From an uncultured Christensenella sp. (lineage in GTDB: Bacteria; Bacillota; Clostridia; Christensenellales; Borkfalkiaceae): a stretch of DNA of 64,000 nt. Positions 1-7,060 of the stretch are shown here, piece by piece. Below the pieces are notes generated by a model, which was not told the DNA's origin, did no database searches, and saw only the letters and a program-made list of their open reading frames with translations. The stretch spans positions 1 through 64,000 of the forward strand of contig CAJTUK010000004.1 in the NCBI GenBank assembly GCA_910579525.1, read 5' to 3'. The position numbers and the translations under genes are program-made. The first letter of the stretch is position 1, and each line of letters opens with the position of its first letter.

Positions 1-18
1 AAACTGAGCTATAGGGCC
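1..18 (-). tRNA. tRNA 5' end, cut by window edge
   Basis: Read on the minus strand, these bases give the first acceptor-arm strand followed by the usual TA and the start of the D arm (TAGCTCAGTT). The rest lies outside the window, so the anticodon and amino acid cannot be named. It sits 42 bases downstream of the next tRNA in the same direction, so the two were probably co-transcribed from the promoter at 177-205. A small hairpin (CTCAC, GATT loop, GTGAG, about 40-53) lies between the two tRNAs. Confidence 0.75.
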
Positions 19-60
19 AAATAAAAATTATTGATTTCTCACGATTGTGAGAGAAGTAAA

Positions 61-137
61 TGGTGGGCCTTCACGGACTCGAACCGCGGACCAATCGGTT
101 ATGAGCCGACCGCTCTAACCAACTGAGCTAAAGGCCC
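61..137 (-). tRNA. tRNA with CAU anticodon (Ile2-like, or elongator Met)
   Basis: A 77-nt cloverleaf with an encoded 3' CCA. The 7-bp acceptor stem pairs GGGCCTT with AAGGCCC, the D stem pairs GCTC with GAGC, the anticodon loop is CTCATAA, and the T stem surrounds TTCGAGT. The anticodon is CAU. The body (TTTAGCTCAGTTGGTTAGAGC, loop context GGCTCATAACCG) resembles, from memory, the Bacillus isoleucine tRNA whose wobble C is changed to lysidine more than it resembles elongator methionine tRNA. It is not an initiator: it lacks the run of three G-C pairs in the anticodon stem. The amino acid assignment is inference. Confidence 0.9.
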
Positions 138-176
138 GAAACGGGAAGATTGCTTCTTCTCACACAATGCTTTCAT

Positions 177-205
177 ATAATAATATACTAAAAAAATTTT
201 GTCAA
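177..205 (-). promoter_or_regulatory. sigma-A promoter for the tRNA genes
   Basis: On the minus strand a perfect TTGACA (plus 200-205) is followed after 17 bp by TATTAT (plus 177-182), which predicts a start near 170, about 33 bases before the mature tRNA. The -35 box lies at the edge of the first copy of the tandem repeat, so the repeat abuts or has been captured into this promoter. Confidence 0.7.
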
Positions 206-301
206 GCGTTTTTTTTGTAATAAACGGTAATTTTTTATTAATAATAAGCAGTTATAAACGATAAAGTAATTTCAAATAATAAAACATAATTTGAGTTAAT
301 G

Positions 302-333
302 AAAACGCTTGCGGTACGACAAGCGTTTTTTTT
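302..333 (+). terminator. orphan intrinsic terminator, first junction
   Basis: A perfect 10-bp stem (AAAACGCTTG with CAAGCGTTTT) has an 8-base loop and runs into T's through 333. The T-run makes it a plus-strand terminator, but no plus-strand gene lies upstream in the window; the tRNAs face the other way. Confidence 0.8.
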
Positions 334-419
334 GTAATAAACGGTAATTTTTTATTAATAATAAGCGGTTACAAAACGATAAAGGAATTTCAAATAAAAA
401 AACATAATTTGCGTTAGAG

Positions 420-450
420 AAAACGCTTGCGGTACGACAAGCGTTTTTTT
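420..450 (+). terminator. orphan intrinsic terminator, second junction
   Basis: Same hairpin as the one at 302-333, with identical stem and loop (stem arms 420-429 and 438-447, T-run to 450). It is the last terminator before the spoIIA operon and may shield it from leftward-originating or antisense transcription. Confidence 0.8.
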
Positions 451-622
451 GTAATAAACGGTAATTTTTTATTAATAATAGGCGGTTACAAAACGAGAAA
501 GGGTTTTCAAACAAAAAATTAAATTTTGCGGAGGCAATTTGTTTGCGCGTAGCTGGCGGTGAAAAACCTAAAAATTAAGTTTATTACGATAATTTTCATT
601 TTTCGTCAAAATTCAATTAACT

Positions 623-651
623 TTGTCAAAATACGATAGCAAGATTATAGT
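623..651 (+). promoter_or_regulatory. putative promoter of the spoIIA operon
   Basis: TTGTCA (623-628), a 17-bp spacer and TATAGT (646-651) give a sigma-A like promoter with a start near 658. In Bacillus subtilis this operon uses sigma-H. I did not find a clear sigma-H box here, so the sigma class is uncertain. Confidence 0.45.
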
Positions 652-683
652 AATATTTTTAAAAAACGACGGAGAAAAGGGTT

Positions 684-995
684 ATGACCGTAACGGGGTA
701 CACCAAAAATAAAATACTGTACATAAATTTGACGGGTGAAATGGATGAGTGCTCGTCGTTGAATGCGCGCACGCAGTGCGACAGACTTATCGAAAGCTGC
801 TCCGGCGCTAACAAAATAATTATCAACCTTTCCGACGTGGCTTTTATGGATTCCACAGGCATAGGTTTTTTAATAGGCAGGTATAAAAAAGCGGCTAAAC
901 TTTCTATGCCTCTTTATATCGCCAAGCCCAATTTTGCCGCCGACAAAATACTCAATTTAAGCGGAATTTATTCTCTTATACCAAAAGCCGAGTAA
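684..995 (+). CDS. spoIIAA: anti-sigma F factor antagonist SpoIIAA
   Basis: A 103-aa single STAS-domain protein. In the forespore switch of Bacillus, dephosphorylated SpoIIAA binds SpoIIAB and frees sigma F. The phospho-acceptor loop is clear: MDSTGIG with Ser57, equivalent to the serine phosphorylated by SpoIIAB, followed by FLIGRYK as in the family. The LTGEMD strand near residues 16-21 is also typical. Length is close to the usual ~115 aa. A GGAG ribosome site lies about 10 bases before the ATG. It is first in the three-gene operon, 14 bases ahead of spoIIAB. Confidence 0.95.
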   Translation: MTVTGYTKNKILYINLTGEMDECSSLNARTQCDRLIESCSGANKIIINLSDVAFMDSTGIGFLIGRYKKAAKLSMPLYIAKPNFAADKILNLSGIYSLIPKAE

Positions 996-1009
996 ATAAG
1001 GATTATACG

Positions 1010-1447
1010 ATGATAAACAATTATTTGAAACTTCAGTTTTATTCTCTTCCCCGCAATCAGGCGTTTGCGCGCGACGCCGTTGCCGCGTTCTGCCTTGAAC
1101 TCAACCCCTCGCTTTCCGCGCTTTCCGACGTAAAAACCGCCGTTTCGGAGGCGGTTACCAACTGTACGGTTCACGCATATAAAGGGGGTAACGGTATTGT
1201 AACCGTAGAATGTGAAATTGAGGAAAACGTTTTACATATAAAAATAAGCGACGAGGGCAAGGGTATTGCCGACGTAAATCAGGCGGTTCAACCCTTTTAC
1301 ACTTCGCTGCCGTCGGACGAACGTTCGGGCATGGGCTTTACCATAATGCAAACGTTTATGGACGAGTTTAAAGTCAATTCCGAACAAGGCAAAGGGACGG
1401 TCGTTTATATGTCAAAAAGTTTTAGCGCGGAAGTGGAGAATGCTTGA
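1010..1447 (+). CDS. spoIIAB: anti-sigma F factor and serine kinase SpoIIAB
   Basis: A 145-aa GHKL-fold ATPase/kinase that holds sigma F inactive and phosphorylates SpoIIAA. The N box reads SEAVTNCTVHAY (about residues 46-57, Glu47 as the likely catalytic base, Asn51 for magnesium). The G1 box is DEGKGI and the G2 box GMGFTIM. Length matches the family. Its 3' end overlaps sigF by 8 bases, which fits translational coupling of an anti-sigma factor with its target. The AAGGAT sequence before the start is a plausible ribosome site. Confidence 0.95.
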   Translation: MINNYLKLQFYSLPRNQAFARDAVAAFCLELNPSLSALSDVKTAVSEAVTNCTVHAYKGGNGIVTVECEIEENVLHIKISDEGKGIADVNQAVQPFYTSLPSDERSGMGFTIMQTFMDEFKVNSEQGKGTVVYMSKSFSAEVENA

Positions 1448-2165
1448 CGTCGAAGAGACGAACGACCTTATACGCAGAGCAAAACAGGGCGACGCGGGCG
1501 CCAAAGAAAAGCTCATAGTCGAAAACAATAATTTAATAAAATCAATCGTCAGAAGATATCTTAATAAGGGAGTGGAGTACGACGATCTTTATCAGCTTGC
1601 GAGTATGGGACTGCTTAAAGCAATAATAGGCTTTGACGAGAGTTTTAACGTTCGGTTTTCAACATACGCCGTGCCTATGATTGCTGGCGAAATAAAGCGT
1701 TTCATGCGCGATGACGGCAGTATAAAGGTTTCTCGTGCGATAAAAGGAACGGCAAAGCTCATAAATCGCTTTGTCGAGCAATATTCCGCAAAACACGGCA
1801 AACAGCCCACGATAAAACAGATATCGCAGGAATTCAATATGCCGGAAAGCGAAGTCGTGTTCACTATGGGGTCTACACGAATGCCTGTTTCTATATACGC
1901 GCAGGGCGACTATAAGGACGAAAAGGGTCAAGAACTTTTGGAAAAGTTGCCGGTTGAAGACAAGCAGGAAGATATAATAGAGAGTCTGCAACTCAAAACT
2001 GCAATAGAGAATTTGCCCGAGCGAGACAAAAAGGTGATAATTTTGCGATATTTCCGCGATATGACGCAGAGTGAAGTCGCGTCTATGCTCGGAGTTTCAC
2101 AAGTACAGGTTTCGCGCATAGAAAATAAAATAATGGAAAATTTCAGAAAATCGCTCACGGGTTAA
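1440..2165 (+). CDS. sigF: forespore sigma factor SigF (SpoIIAC)
   Basis: A 241-aa sigma-70 family protein of the SigF/SigG group, which directs early forespore transcription. Region 2 is visible in YDDLYQLASMGLLKAIIGFD and RFSTYAVPMI followed by GEIKRFMRDDG (about residues 40-95). Region 4 near the C terminus has LPERDKKVIILRYF and a helix-turn-helix SEVASMLGVSQVQVSRIE. Close relatives are SigF and SigG; its place as third gene after spoIIAA and spoIIAB decides for SigF. The start overlaps spoIIAB, and the GGAG is very close to the ATG, so initiation is probably coupled. Confidence 0.95.
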   Translation: MLDVEETNDLIRRAKQGDAGAKEKLIVENNNLIKSIVRRYLNKGVEYDDLYQLASMGLLKAIIGFDESFNVRFSTYAVPMIAGEIKRFMRDDGSIKVSRAIKGTAKLINRFVEQYSAKHGKQPTIKQISQEFNMPESEVVFTMGSTRMPVSIYAQGDYKDEKGQELLEKLPVEDKQEDIIESLQLKTAIENLPERDKKVIILRYFRDMTQSEVASMLGVSQVQVSRIENKIMENFRKSLTG

Positions 2166-2197
2166 AAGCGTTTTGCCATAGGCAGAACGCTTTTTAT
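2164..2197 (+). terminator. terminator of the spoIIA operon
   Basis: Outer stem AAAAGCGTT with AACGCTTTT and inner TGCC with GGCA around an ATA loop, with one mismatch, followed by T's. It directly follows the sigF stop codon. Confidence 0.8.
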
Positions 2198-2205
2198 ATA
2201 AAAAG

Positions 2206-2234
2206 TTGCCAATCGCCGAATTATATGGTATAAT
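2206..2234 (+). promoter_or_regulatory. promoter of the aminotransferase gene
   Basis: TTGCCA (2206-2211), 17 bp, TATAAT (2229-2234). Predicted start near 2241, with an AAGGTGA ribosome site before the ATG at 2261. Confidence 0.75.
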
Positions 2235-2260
2235 TGCTAAAAACTCGCAAAAGGTGATTT

Positions 2261-3460
2261 ATGCTAAACGAAAAAAACGTACGGCTCGGCAAGGTCCGTT
2301 CGTCTATAAGAGAATTATTCGAATACGGTAAAAAGCGTAAAACGGAAATAGGGGAAGAGAACGTTTTCGATTTCTCGATAGGTAACCCCAGCGTTCCCGC
2401 ACCCGCCGAAATAAAAAACGCGCTTTGCGAAATTTTAGAAACTTACGATCCCGTTCAGCTTCACGGCTATACTTCGGCGCAGGGGGATTACGGCGTAAGA
2501 AAAGTTCTTTCCGATTATATCAATTCGCGTTTCGGTACTACGCTCAACGCCGATTGCCTCTATATGACTTGCGGCGCGGCGGCTTCGCTTACCATTGTTT
2601 TAAACGCGATTTTAAATAGCGGCGAAGAAATTATTACGTTTGCGCCATACTTCCCCGAATACAGGGTGTTTACCGAAAACGCCGGCGGTAAACTTGTACC
2701 CGTAAAATGTAAAGACTCAACGTTTCAAATAGATTTTTCTGCGTTTGAAGGCGCTTTGTCGGCACATACTAGGGGGGTAATTATAAATTCGCCCAATAAT
2801 CCGAGCGGCGTGGTTTATGCGGAAAGCGATATAAAACGCCTTGCCGAAATACTTAAAAAGCACTCTGAAAAGTATGGCGAACCCGTATTTTTGATTGCGG
2901 ACGAGCCTTACCGCGAACTTGTGTTCGATAAGTCGGTAAAAGTTCCTTACGTTATGAACTATTACACCCACAGTATGGTGTGTTATTCTTACTCGAAAAG
3001 CCTCTCGCTCCCCGGCGAGAGAATAGGATATATAGCGGTCAATGATAAAATACCGCAGTTTGACGACGTGTATGCCGCCGTGTGCGGGGCGGGCAGAGCG
3101 TTGGGATTTGTCTGTGCGCCGAATCTGTTTCAGCAACTCATAAAAAAAGTTTACAACCTCACGAGCGACGTGTCGGTATATAAGGCGAACAGAGACAAAC
3201 TTTACGCCGCTTTAAAAAGTTACGGGTACGCTGTGGTTAAACCCGACGGAGCTTTTTATATGTTTGTGAAGTCTTTTGAGCCTGACGCCAAAGCGTTCTG
3301 CGAGCGGGCGAAAAAATACGAACTTCTGATAGTTGCAGGCGACGATTTCGGTTGCGGCGGATACGCGCGCGTTTCGTATTGCGTATCGCCAGCTATGATC
3401 GACCGTGCATTGCCCGCTTTTAAAAAACTTGCCGAAAGTTACAAATTAAACCGCGGCTAA
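2261..3460 (+). CDS. PLP-dependent class I/II aminotransferase
   Basis: A 399-aa fold-type I aminotransferase of the aspartate aminotransferase superfamily. It has NSPNNPSG (substrate and PLP region, about residues 172-179), ADEPYREL (Asp that pairs with the PLP ring nitrogen), SYSKSLSLPGERIGY with Lys246 as the Schiff-base lysine, and RVSYC near the C terminus carrying the carboxylate-binding Arg. The N-terminal EYGKKR...FDFSIGNPSVPAP is typical of a clostridial subgroup often annotated simply as pyridoxal phosphate-dependent aminotransferase. The amino-acid substrate cannot be told from sequence. It has its own promoter, and the ferritin gene follows 43 bases later. Confidence 0.9.
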   Translation: MLNEKNVRLGKVRSSIRELFEYGKKRKTEIGEENVFDFSIGNPSVPAPAEIKNALCEILETYDPVQLHGYTSAQGDYGVRKVLSDYINSRFGTTLNADCLYMTCGAAASLTIVLNAILNSGEEIITFAPYFPEYRVFTENAGGKLVPVKCKDSTFQIDFSAFEGALSAHTRGVIINSPNNPSGVVYAESDIKRLAEILKKHSEKYGEPVFLIADEPYRELVFDKSVKVPYVMNYYTHSMVCYSYSKSLSLPGERIGYIAVNDKIPQFDDVYAAVCGAGRALGFVCAPNLFQQLIKKVYNLTSDVSVYKANRDKLYAALKSYGYAVVKPDGAFYMFVKSFEPDAKAFCERAKKYELLIVAGDDFGCGGYARVSYCVSPAMIDRALPAFKKLAESYKLNRG

Positions 3461-3503
3461 ATCAAGCGGCGGAATAAATAAAAATCAATTTACGGAGGAT
3501 ATT

Positions 3504-4022
3504 ATGTTAAACAAAAAAATTGCCGAACTTATTAACGAGCAGGTAAATAAAGAACTGTATTCGGGATATCTTTATCTCGATTTCGCAAACTATTACGAGG
3601 ACGAAGGGCTCGAAGGTTTTGCAAATTGGTATCAGGTGCAGGCGCAGGAAGAGCGCGACCACGCAATGATGATGAGGCGTTATCTTATAGATAACGGTTT
3701 CCGCGTAACTTTCGGGGCGATATCAAAGCCGGATAAAACTTTTAAAAATCTTTCCGATCCTCTCGAAGCCGGATTCGAACACGAAAAGTACGTAACGTCG
3801 CTTATCAATAATATTTATTCGGAAGCGTTCGCGCTTAAAGATTTCAAAACCATGCAGTTTTTGGATTGGTTCATAAAGGAACAGGGAGAAGAAGAGAAAA
3901 ACTCGGAAGATATGGTTAAAAAATTCAAGCTCTACGGTCACGACGCAAAAGGGCTGTATTCTTTGAATCAGGAACTTGCCGCAAGGGTTTATGTTCCTTC
4001 GGCTACCGGTCCCGCGATATAA
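3504..4022 (+). CDS. ftnA: non-heme ferritin
   Basis: A 172-aa four-helix ferritin that oxidises and stores iron in a 24-subunit shell. Ferroxidase ligands are visible: Glu17 in NKELYSGYLYL, then QAQEERDHAMMM (Glu and His of helix B, about residues 49-56), and LDWFIKEQGEEEK (helix C-D glutamates, about 125-137). Length matches bacterial FtnA. A strong GGAGG site sits 7 bases before the ATG. A terminator follows at once. In anaerobes ferritin also protects against oxygen and peroxide; that role is inferred from the family. Confidence 0.95.
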   Translation: MLNKKIAELINEQVNKELYSGYLYLDFANYYEDEGLEGFANWYQVQAQEERDHAMMMRRYLIDNGFRVTFGAISKPDKTFKNLSDPLEAGFEHEKYVTSLINNIYSEAFALKDFKTMQFLDWFIKEQGEEEKNSEDMVKKFKLYGHDAKGLYSLNQELAARVYVPSATGPAI

Positions 4023-4029
4023 AAATTTT

Positions 4030-4056
4030 CCGCCGTTTATTAACGGCGGTTTTTTA
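4030..4056 (+). terminator. ferritin terminator
   Basis: A perfect stem CCGCCG with CGGCGG around TTTATTAA, then a run of T's to 4056, eight bases after the ferritin stop codon. Confidence 0.9.
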
Positions 4057-4078
4057 TCTTATTAAAATAGTAAAATAA

Positions 4079-4104
4079 AAAATCCTTCCGTTACGGAAGG
4101 ACTT
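4079..4104 (-). terminator. terminator of the DUF4234 gene
   Basis: On the minus strand GTCCTTCCG and CGGAAGGA form a hairpin followed by six T's. It ends the minus-strand membrane-protein gene, converging with the ferritin terminator. Confidence 0.85.
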
Positions 4105-4117
4105 TTTATTGTTTAAG

Positions 4118-4426
4118 TTAAGCAATTTTCTTGTTGATTTCAAGTTGAGCAAGTATGTAATTTACAAAGCTCAAACAGAAAATCGAAAGAATGAGGTAAA
4201 GCGTACCGCTGCCGGTAAGTTTTTTACCGAGCTTGTAGTTCCAGTAGAAACCATAAATACCGAAAGATATAATGGTGAACAGGAAAGCAAGTCCGCCGCT
4301 TGCGGTCTTTTCTTCGGGGCAGATGGTGTTACTGTCGTTGGTAAGGCAGATAAACCAATAAATCCCATAAATACCGAAGGTAATTATGCTGAAAAGAACT
4401 GCAAGACCCACATTACGTTTTTTCAT
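4118..4426 (-). CDS. DUF4234-family small membrane protein
   Basis: 102 aa. The pattern GLAVLFSIITFGIYGIYWF is repeated as GLAFLFTIISFGIYGFYW (about residues 7-25 and 45-61), with a third hydrophobic stretch at 74-95. The repeated FGIYG.YW is the hallmark of DUF4234 membrane proteins, whose function is unknown. A clear GGAGGAA ribosome site precedes the ATG on the minus strand. An open frame on the opposite strand is a shadow. It is divergent from an XRE regulator with an inverted repeat between them, so it may be that regulator's target. Confidence 0.85.
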   Translation of the reverse strand: MKKRNVGLAVLFSIITFGIYGIYWFICLTNDSNTICPEEKTASGGLAFLFTIISFGIYGFYWNYKLGKKLTGSGTLYLILSIFCLSFVNYILAQLEINKKIA

Positions 4427-4492
4427 ATTTTCTTCCTCCTGTCTCGAACTTTTAAAGTTCGATATTTTTCGGCAATTTTCTTGCCGTTTGTT

Positions 4493-4498
4493 ATTATA
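4493..4498 (-). promoter_or_regulatory. -10 box of the DUF4234 gene
   Basis: TATAAT on the minus strand, about 67 bases before the start codon. No good -35 box lies at the right distance (the 17-bp position reads GCGCAT), which suggests the promoter may need an activator or be inherently weak. The leader contains two short hairpins. Confidence 0.5.
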
Positions 4499-4522
4499 GT
4501 GCCTCTATACATATAATGCGCT

Positions 4523-4544
4523 CAATATGCGTATACTCATATTG
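4523..4544. promoter_or_regulatory. inverted repeat between DUF4234 and XRE genes, probable operator
   Basis: CAATATG (4523-4529) and CATATTG (4538-4544) form a perfect 7-bp inverted repeat separated by 8 bp that contain the palindrome GTATAC. It lies just upstream of both divergent start regions, the usual place for an autoregulating XRE repressor. Confidence 0.5.
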
Positions 4545-4580
4545 TCGTTAGAGGATAACTATTTTTGTTATATTTTTCTT

Positions 4581-4784
4581 ATGATAATAGCGCAGAGAAT
4601 AAAGGAGTTGAGAACCGAAAACGGGCTTACGCAAAAGTGTTTGGCCGAAAGGGTGAACTGCAATCAGTCTATGATTGCCCGTTGGGAGAACGGCGAATGC
4701 GAACCGACCGCTTCGTCTATTGTGAAACTTGCGGACGTGTTCCGCTGTACTTGCGATTACCTTTTGGGTAAAGATGACTATTGA
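4581..4784 (+). CDS. XRE-family helix-turn-helix regulator
   Basis: 67 aa from the ATG at 4581, essentially one HTH_3 domain: AQRIKELRTENGLTQKCLAERVNCNQSMIARWENGECEP with the recognition helix around NQSMIARWE, then a short tail DYLLGKDD typical of small XRE regulators. An upstream in-frame ATG at 4527 would add 18 residues unlike the family and has no ribosome site. The chosen start has none either, but a TATATT box ends 6 bases before it, which would suit a leaderless mRNA. Likely DNA target: the inverted repeat at 4523-4544. Confidence 0.85.
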   Translation: MIIAQRIKELRTENGLTQKCLAERVNCNQSMIARWENGECEPTASSIVKLADVFRCTCDYLLGKDDY

Positions 4785-4790
4785 TTGCCG

Positions 4791-4826
4791 CGCTCGGAGT
4801 TAAAACTTCGGGCGTTTCGTTTTTTA
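4791..4826 (+). terminator. terminator of the XRE gene
   Basis: A 10-bp stem (4791-4800 with 4805-4814, two G-U pairs) with a TAAA loop, followed by TTTCGTTTTTT. Confidence 0.75.
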
Positions 4827-4828
4827 TG

Positions 4829-4857
4829 TTGACATATTTCATAAATTATTTTACAAT
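4829..4857 (+). promoter_or_regulatory. promoter of the ruvCAB-queA-tgt operon
   Basis: A perfect TTGACA (4829-4834), 17 bp, TACAAT (4852-4857), giving a start near 4864. Confidence 0.8.
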
Positions 4858-4891
4858 TGATAATAGTCGTTTATGACGGAAGTTTATAATT

Positions 4892-5389
4892 ATGATTATA
4901 TTGGGGCTTGATCCCGGTCTTGCGACCATGGGTTACGGGATTATAGAAAAACAGAAAAACGATAACGTTACGGCGGTTGATTACGGCGTAGTGCTTACGC
5001 CTAAAAACGAGAGCCTGCCCGTAAGACTCGCAATGCTGGAAGAGGGTATCAATAAAATTCTTTTAAAGTACAAACCGGAAGAGATAGCCGTGGAAGAACT
5101 GTTCTTCTCCAAAAACGTTACGACGGGTATCCCCGTCGCCCACGCAAGGGGAGTAATGTTGCTCACTTGTATAAAATATTGCGGCAGGCTTTACGAATAT
5201 ACCCCAAACCAGATAAAGCAGTCGCTTACAGGTTACGGCAAGGCGGATAAAGTGCAAATGATGCACGTGGTAACGTCAATTCTCCGCCTTGACAAGATTC
5301 CCCGTCCCGACGACGCCGCCGATGCTTTGGCAGTGGCGGTGTGTCACGCGCACACTTCGCGCTTCGGCAAACTTTACGGAATAAGGTAA
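4892..5389 (+). CDS. ruvC: crossover junction endodeoxyribonuclease RuvC
   Basis: A 165-aa Holliday-junction resolvase that nicks junctions moved by RuvAB. The four acidic catalytic residues are present: Asp7 in LGLDPGLA, Glu68 in AVEELFF, and Asp141 and Asp144 in RPDDAADALA. Length is standard. GGAAG lies ahead of the ATG. First gene of a tight operon; ruvA starts 3 bases after its stop. Confidence 0.95.
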   Translation: MIILGLDPGLATMGYGIIEKQKNDNVTAVDYGVVLTPKNESLPVRLAMLEEGINKILLKYKPEEIAVEELFFSKNVTTGIPVAHARGVMLLTCIKYCGRLYEYTPNQIKQSLTGYGKADKVQMMHVVTSILRLDKIPRPDDAADALAVAVCHAHTSRFGKLYGIR

Positions 5390-5392
5390 TTT

Positions 5393-5983
5393 ATGATAGG
5401 ATTTCTTAAAGGAAAAATATTGTCTCTTTCTCCCGAAACGGCTTTAATAGAAACTGCTTCGGGGGTCGGGTTCGAAGTTCTGCTTTCGGGTGAAGCGTAC
5501 AATTCGCTTGCGGGCAAAAAAGAGGGCGAAGTTTTTACTTACATGCAGGTAAGAGAGGACGGAGTAAGTCTTTTCGGATTTTGCTCGCCCGAAGAAAAAG
5601 AAATGTTTTTAAAACTCGTTTCCGTTTCCGGCGTCGGACCTAAACTCGGAATTGCCGTTTTATCGGGAATGAGCGCGGCTAACGTTGCGGCGGCAATTGC
5701 CATCGGCGACGTAAAAAGGCTTTCTTCAATAAAAGGAATGGGTAAAAAGACGGCGGAGCGAATCATACTCGAACTGCGAGAAAAGGTTTCGCTTTCCGCA
5801 CAGCCGTCCGTTTCCGGCGGCGAAAGCGTTGCGGCTCCTTCCGTCGGGGACGAGGACTCCGTCGTAGCGCTTATGACTTTGGGATTTACCCGCGCGGAAA
5901 GCGTAAAGGCGATAGCGCGCGCAAGAGAGCAGGGCGCGACTACGGTTGAAGATATCATTATGCTCGCGCTTAAAGGAATGTAA
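5393..5983 (+). CDS. ruvA: Holliday junction branch migration protein RuvA
   Basis: 196 aa. RuvA tetramers bind the four-way junction and load RuvB rings. It has an N-terminal OB domain (MIGFLKGKI...SLFGFCSPEEKEMF, residues 1-63), two helix-hairpin-helix motifs (VSGVGPKLGIAVLSG and IKGMGKKTAERIILEL, about 74-130), a Gly/Ser-rich linker, and a C-terminal helical domain (VVALMTLGFTRAESVKAI) that contacts RuvB. Normal length and order in the operon. Confidence 0.95.
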   Translation: MIGFLKGKILSLSPETALIETASGVGFEVLLSGEAYNSLAGKKEGEVFTYMQVREDGVSLFGFCSPEEKEMFLKLVSVSGVGPKLGIAVLSGMSAANVAAAIAIGDVKRLSSIKGMGKKTAERIILELREKVSLSAQPSVSGGESVAAPSVGDEDSVVALMTLGFTRAESVKAIARAREQGATTVEDIIMLALKGM

Positions 5984-5985
5984 TT

Positions 5986-7059
5986 ATGTTTTTCGAAGAC
6001 GACGAAGACTTTACCGACGGCGACGACAGGCTCGTAAAAAGCACAAAAGGCGAATACGATTACGAAGAAAACGTTCTTCGCCCCAAAACTCTGGAAAGTT
6101 ACGTTGGGCAGGGTAAAGTAAAAGAAAATTTAAAAGTTTATATGAATGCCGCCAAGCAGCGCGGCGAGGTGCTCGAACACGTTCTTTTATACGGCGCTCC
6201 CGGTCTCGGCAAAACCACGCTCGCCCATATAATAGCAAACGAAATGAACGGAAACCTCAAACTTACCAGCGCGCCCGCAATAGAGCGCGGCGGGGATCTT
6301 GCCGCAATTTTAACAAATCTTAACGACGGCGACGTGCTTTTTATAGACGAAATTCACCGCCTTAACCACAGCGTAGAAGAAATATTGTATTCCGCTATGG
6401 AAGATTACGCGCTTGATATAATAGTAGGTAAAGGTCCCGGTGCGAGAAATATACGTTTTTCGCTCAAAAAGTTTACGCTTATAGGCGCGACTACTCGGGC
6501 GGGAATGATAGCAAACCCTTTGCGCGACCGTTTCGGCATAATTTGCCGCCTCGAATCGTACACGCCATCGGAACTTAAAGAGATTGTATTAAACAGCGCC
6601 GCCAAACTCGGCATAGGCGTAGAGGACGCCGCCGCCGCAGAAGTCGCGCGCCGTTCACGCGGTACGCCGAGAATAGCGAACAGACTTTTAAAACGCGTGC
6701 GCGATTTTTCTACGGTGAACAATAACGAGAAAGTTACCGTTGAAGACGCGAAGTTCGCTCTAATGAAAATGGAAGTGGACGAGCTGGGGCTTGACGAGGT
6801 GGACAGAGCTCTTCTCCGTGCTATGATTGAAAAATTCGACGGCAGACCCGTAGGACTTGAAACGCTTGCCGCAACTATTAACGAGGACGCCGGCACTATC
6901 GAAGACGTTTACGAGCCTTATCTTTTGCAGCTTGGCTTTATTGCCCGTACTCCGAGGGGGAGAATGATTCTTCGCGGCGGTTACGAGCACCTCGGTTTTA
7001 AACCGACGGAAAGACAGCGTGAACAGATTTCTTTATTCGATAAGGGCGAAAGCAATTAA
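5986..7059 (+). CDS. ruvB: Holliday junction helicase RuvB
   Basis: A 357-aa AAA+ motor for branch migration. Walker A is GAPGLGKTT (about residues 69-77), Walker B LFIDEIHRL, sensor 1 IGATTRAG, the arginine finger lies in NPLRDRFG, and a C-terminal winged helix carries LLQLGFIARTPRGR. It has a slightly acidic N-terminal extension (MFFEDDEDFTDGDD) before the usual RPKTLESYVGQ. It begins 2 bases after ruvA and is followed after 1 base by queA. Confidence 0.95.
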   Translation: MFFEDDEDFTDGDDRLVKSTKGEYDYEENVLRPKTLESYVGQGKVKENLKVYMNAAKQRGEVLEHVLLYGAPGLGKTTLAHIIANEMNGNLKLTSAPAIERGGDLAAILTNLNDGDVLFIDEIHRLNHSVEEILYSAMEDYALDIIVGKGPGARNIRFSLKKFTLIGATTRAGMIANPLRDRFGIICRLESYTPSELKEIVLNSAAKLGIGVEDAAAAEVARRSRGTPRIANRLLKRVRDFSTVNNNEKVTVEDAKFALMKMEVDELGLDEVDRALLRAMIEKFDGRPVGLETLAATINEDAGTIEDVYEPYLLQLGFIARTPRGRMILRGGYEHLGFKPTERQREQISLFDKGESN

Positions 7060-7060
7060 T

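Larger units (their letters stand above)
203..531. repeat. ~118-bp tandem repeat, nearly three copies
   Basis: Copies begin at about 203, 320 and 438 (periods 117 and 118). The third decays after about 520. Each holds an AT-rich block (AATAAACGG, then T-rich, then ATTAATAATA, then GCGGTTA) and the right arm of a hairpin with a T-run. Full hairpins occur at the two junctions. A minus-strand open frame through the array shows the same peptide repeated and is only a by-product of the DNA repeat. This fills the long gap between the tRNAs and spoIIAA; no gene was seen in it. Confidence 0.85.

Noticed and set aside
296..514. Minus-strand open frame with an internally repeated peptide
   Set aside because: It lies in the tandem DNA repeat and terminators; the repetition mirrors the DNA and there is no ribosome site.
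4109..4516. Plus-strand 135-codon frame opposite the DUF4234 gene
   Set aside because: The minus-strand frame has a clear family pattern, ribosome site and terminator; the plus frame runs through both its terminator and promoter.
7019..7060. Longer start for queA
   Set aside because: These codons lie in ruvB, and the family N terminus begins at 7061.
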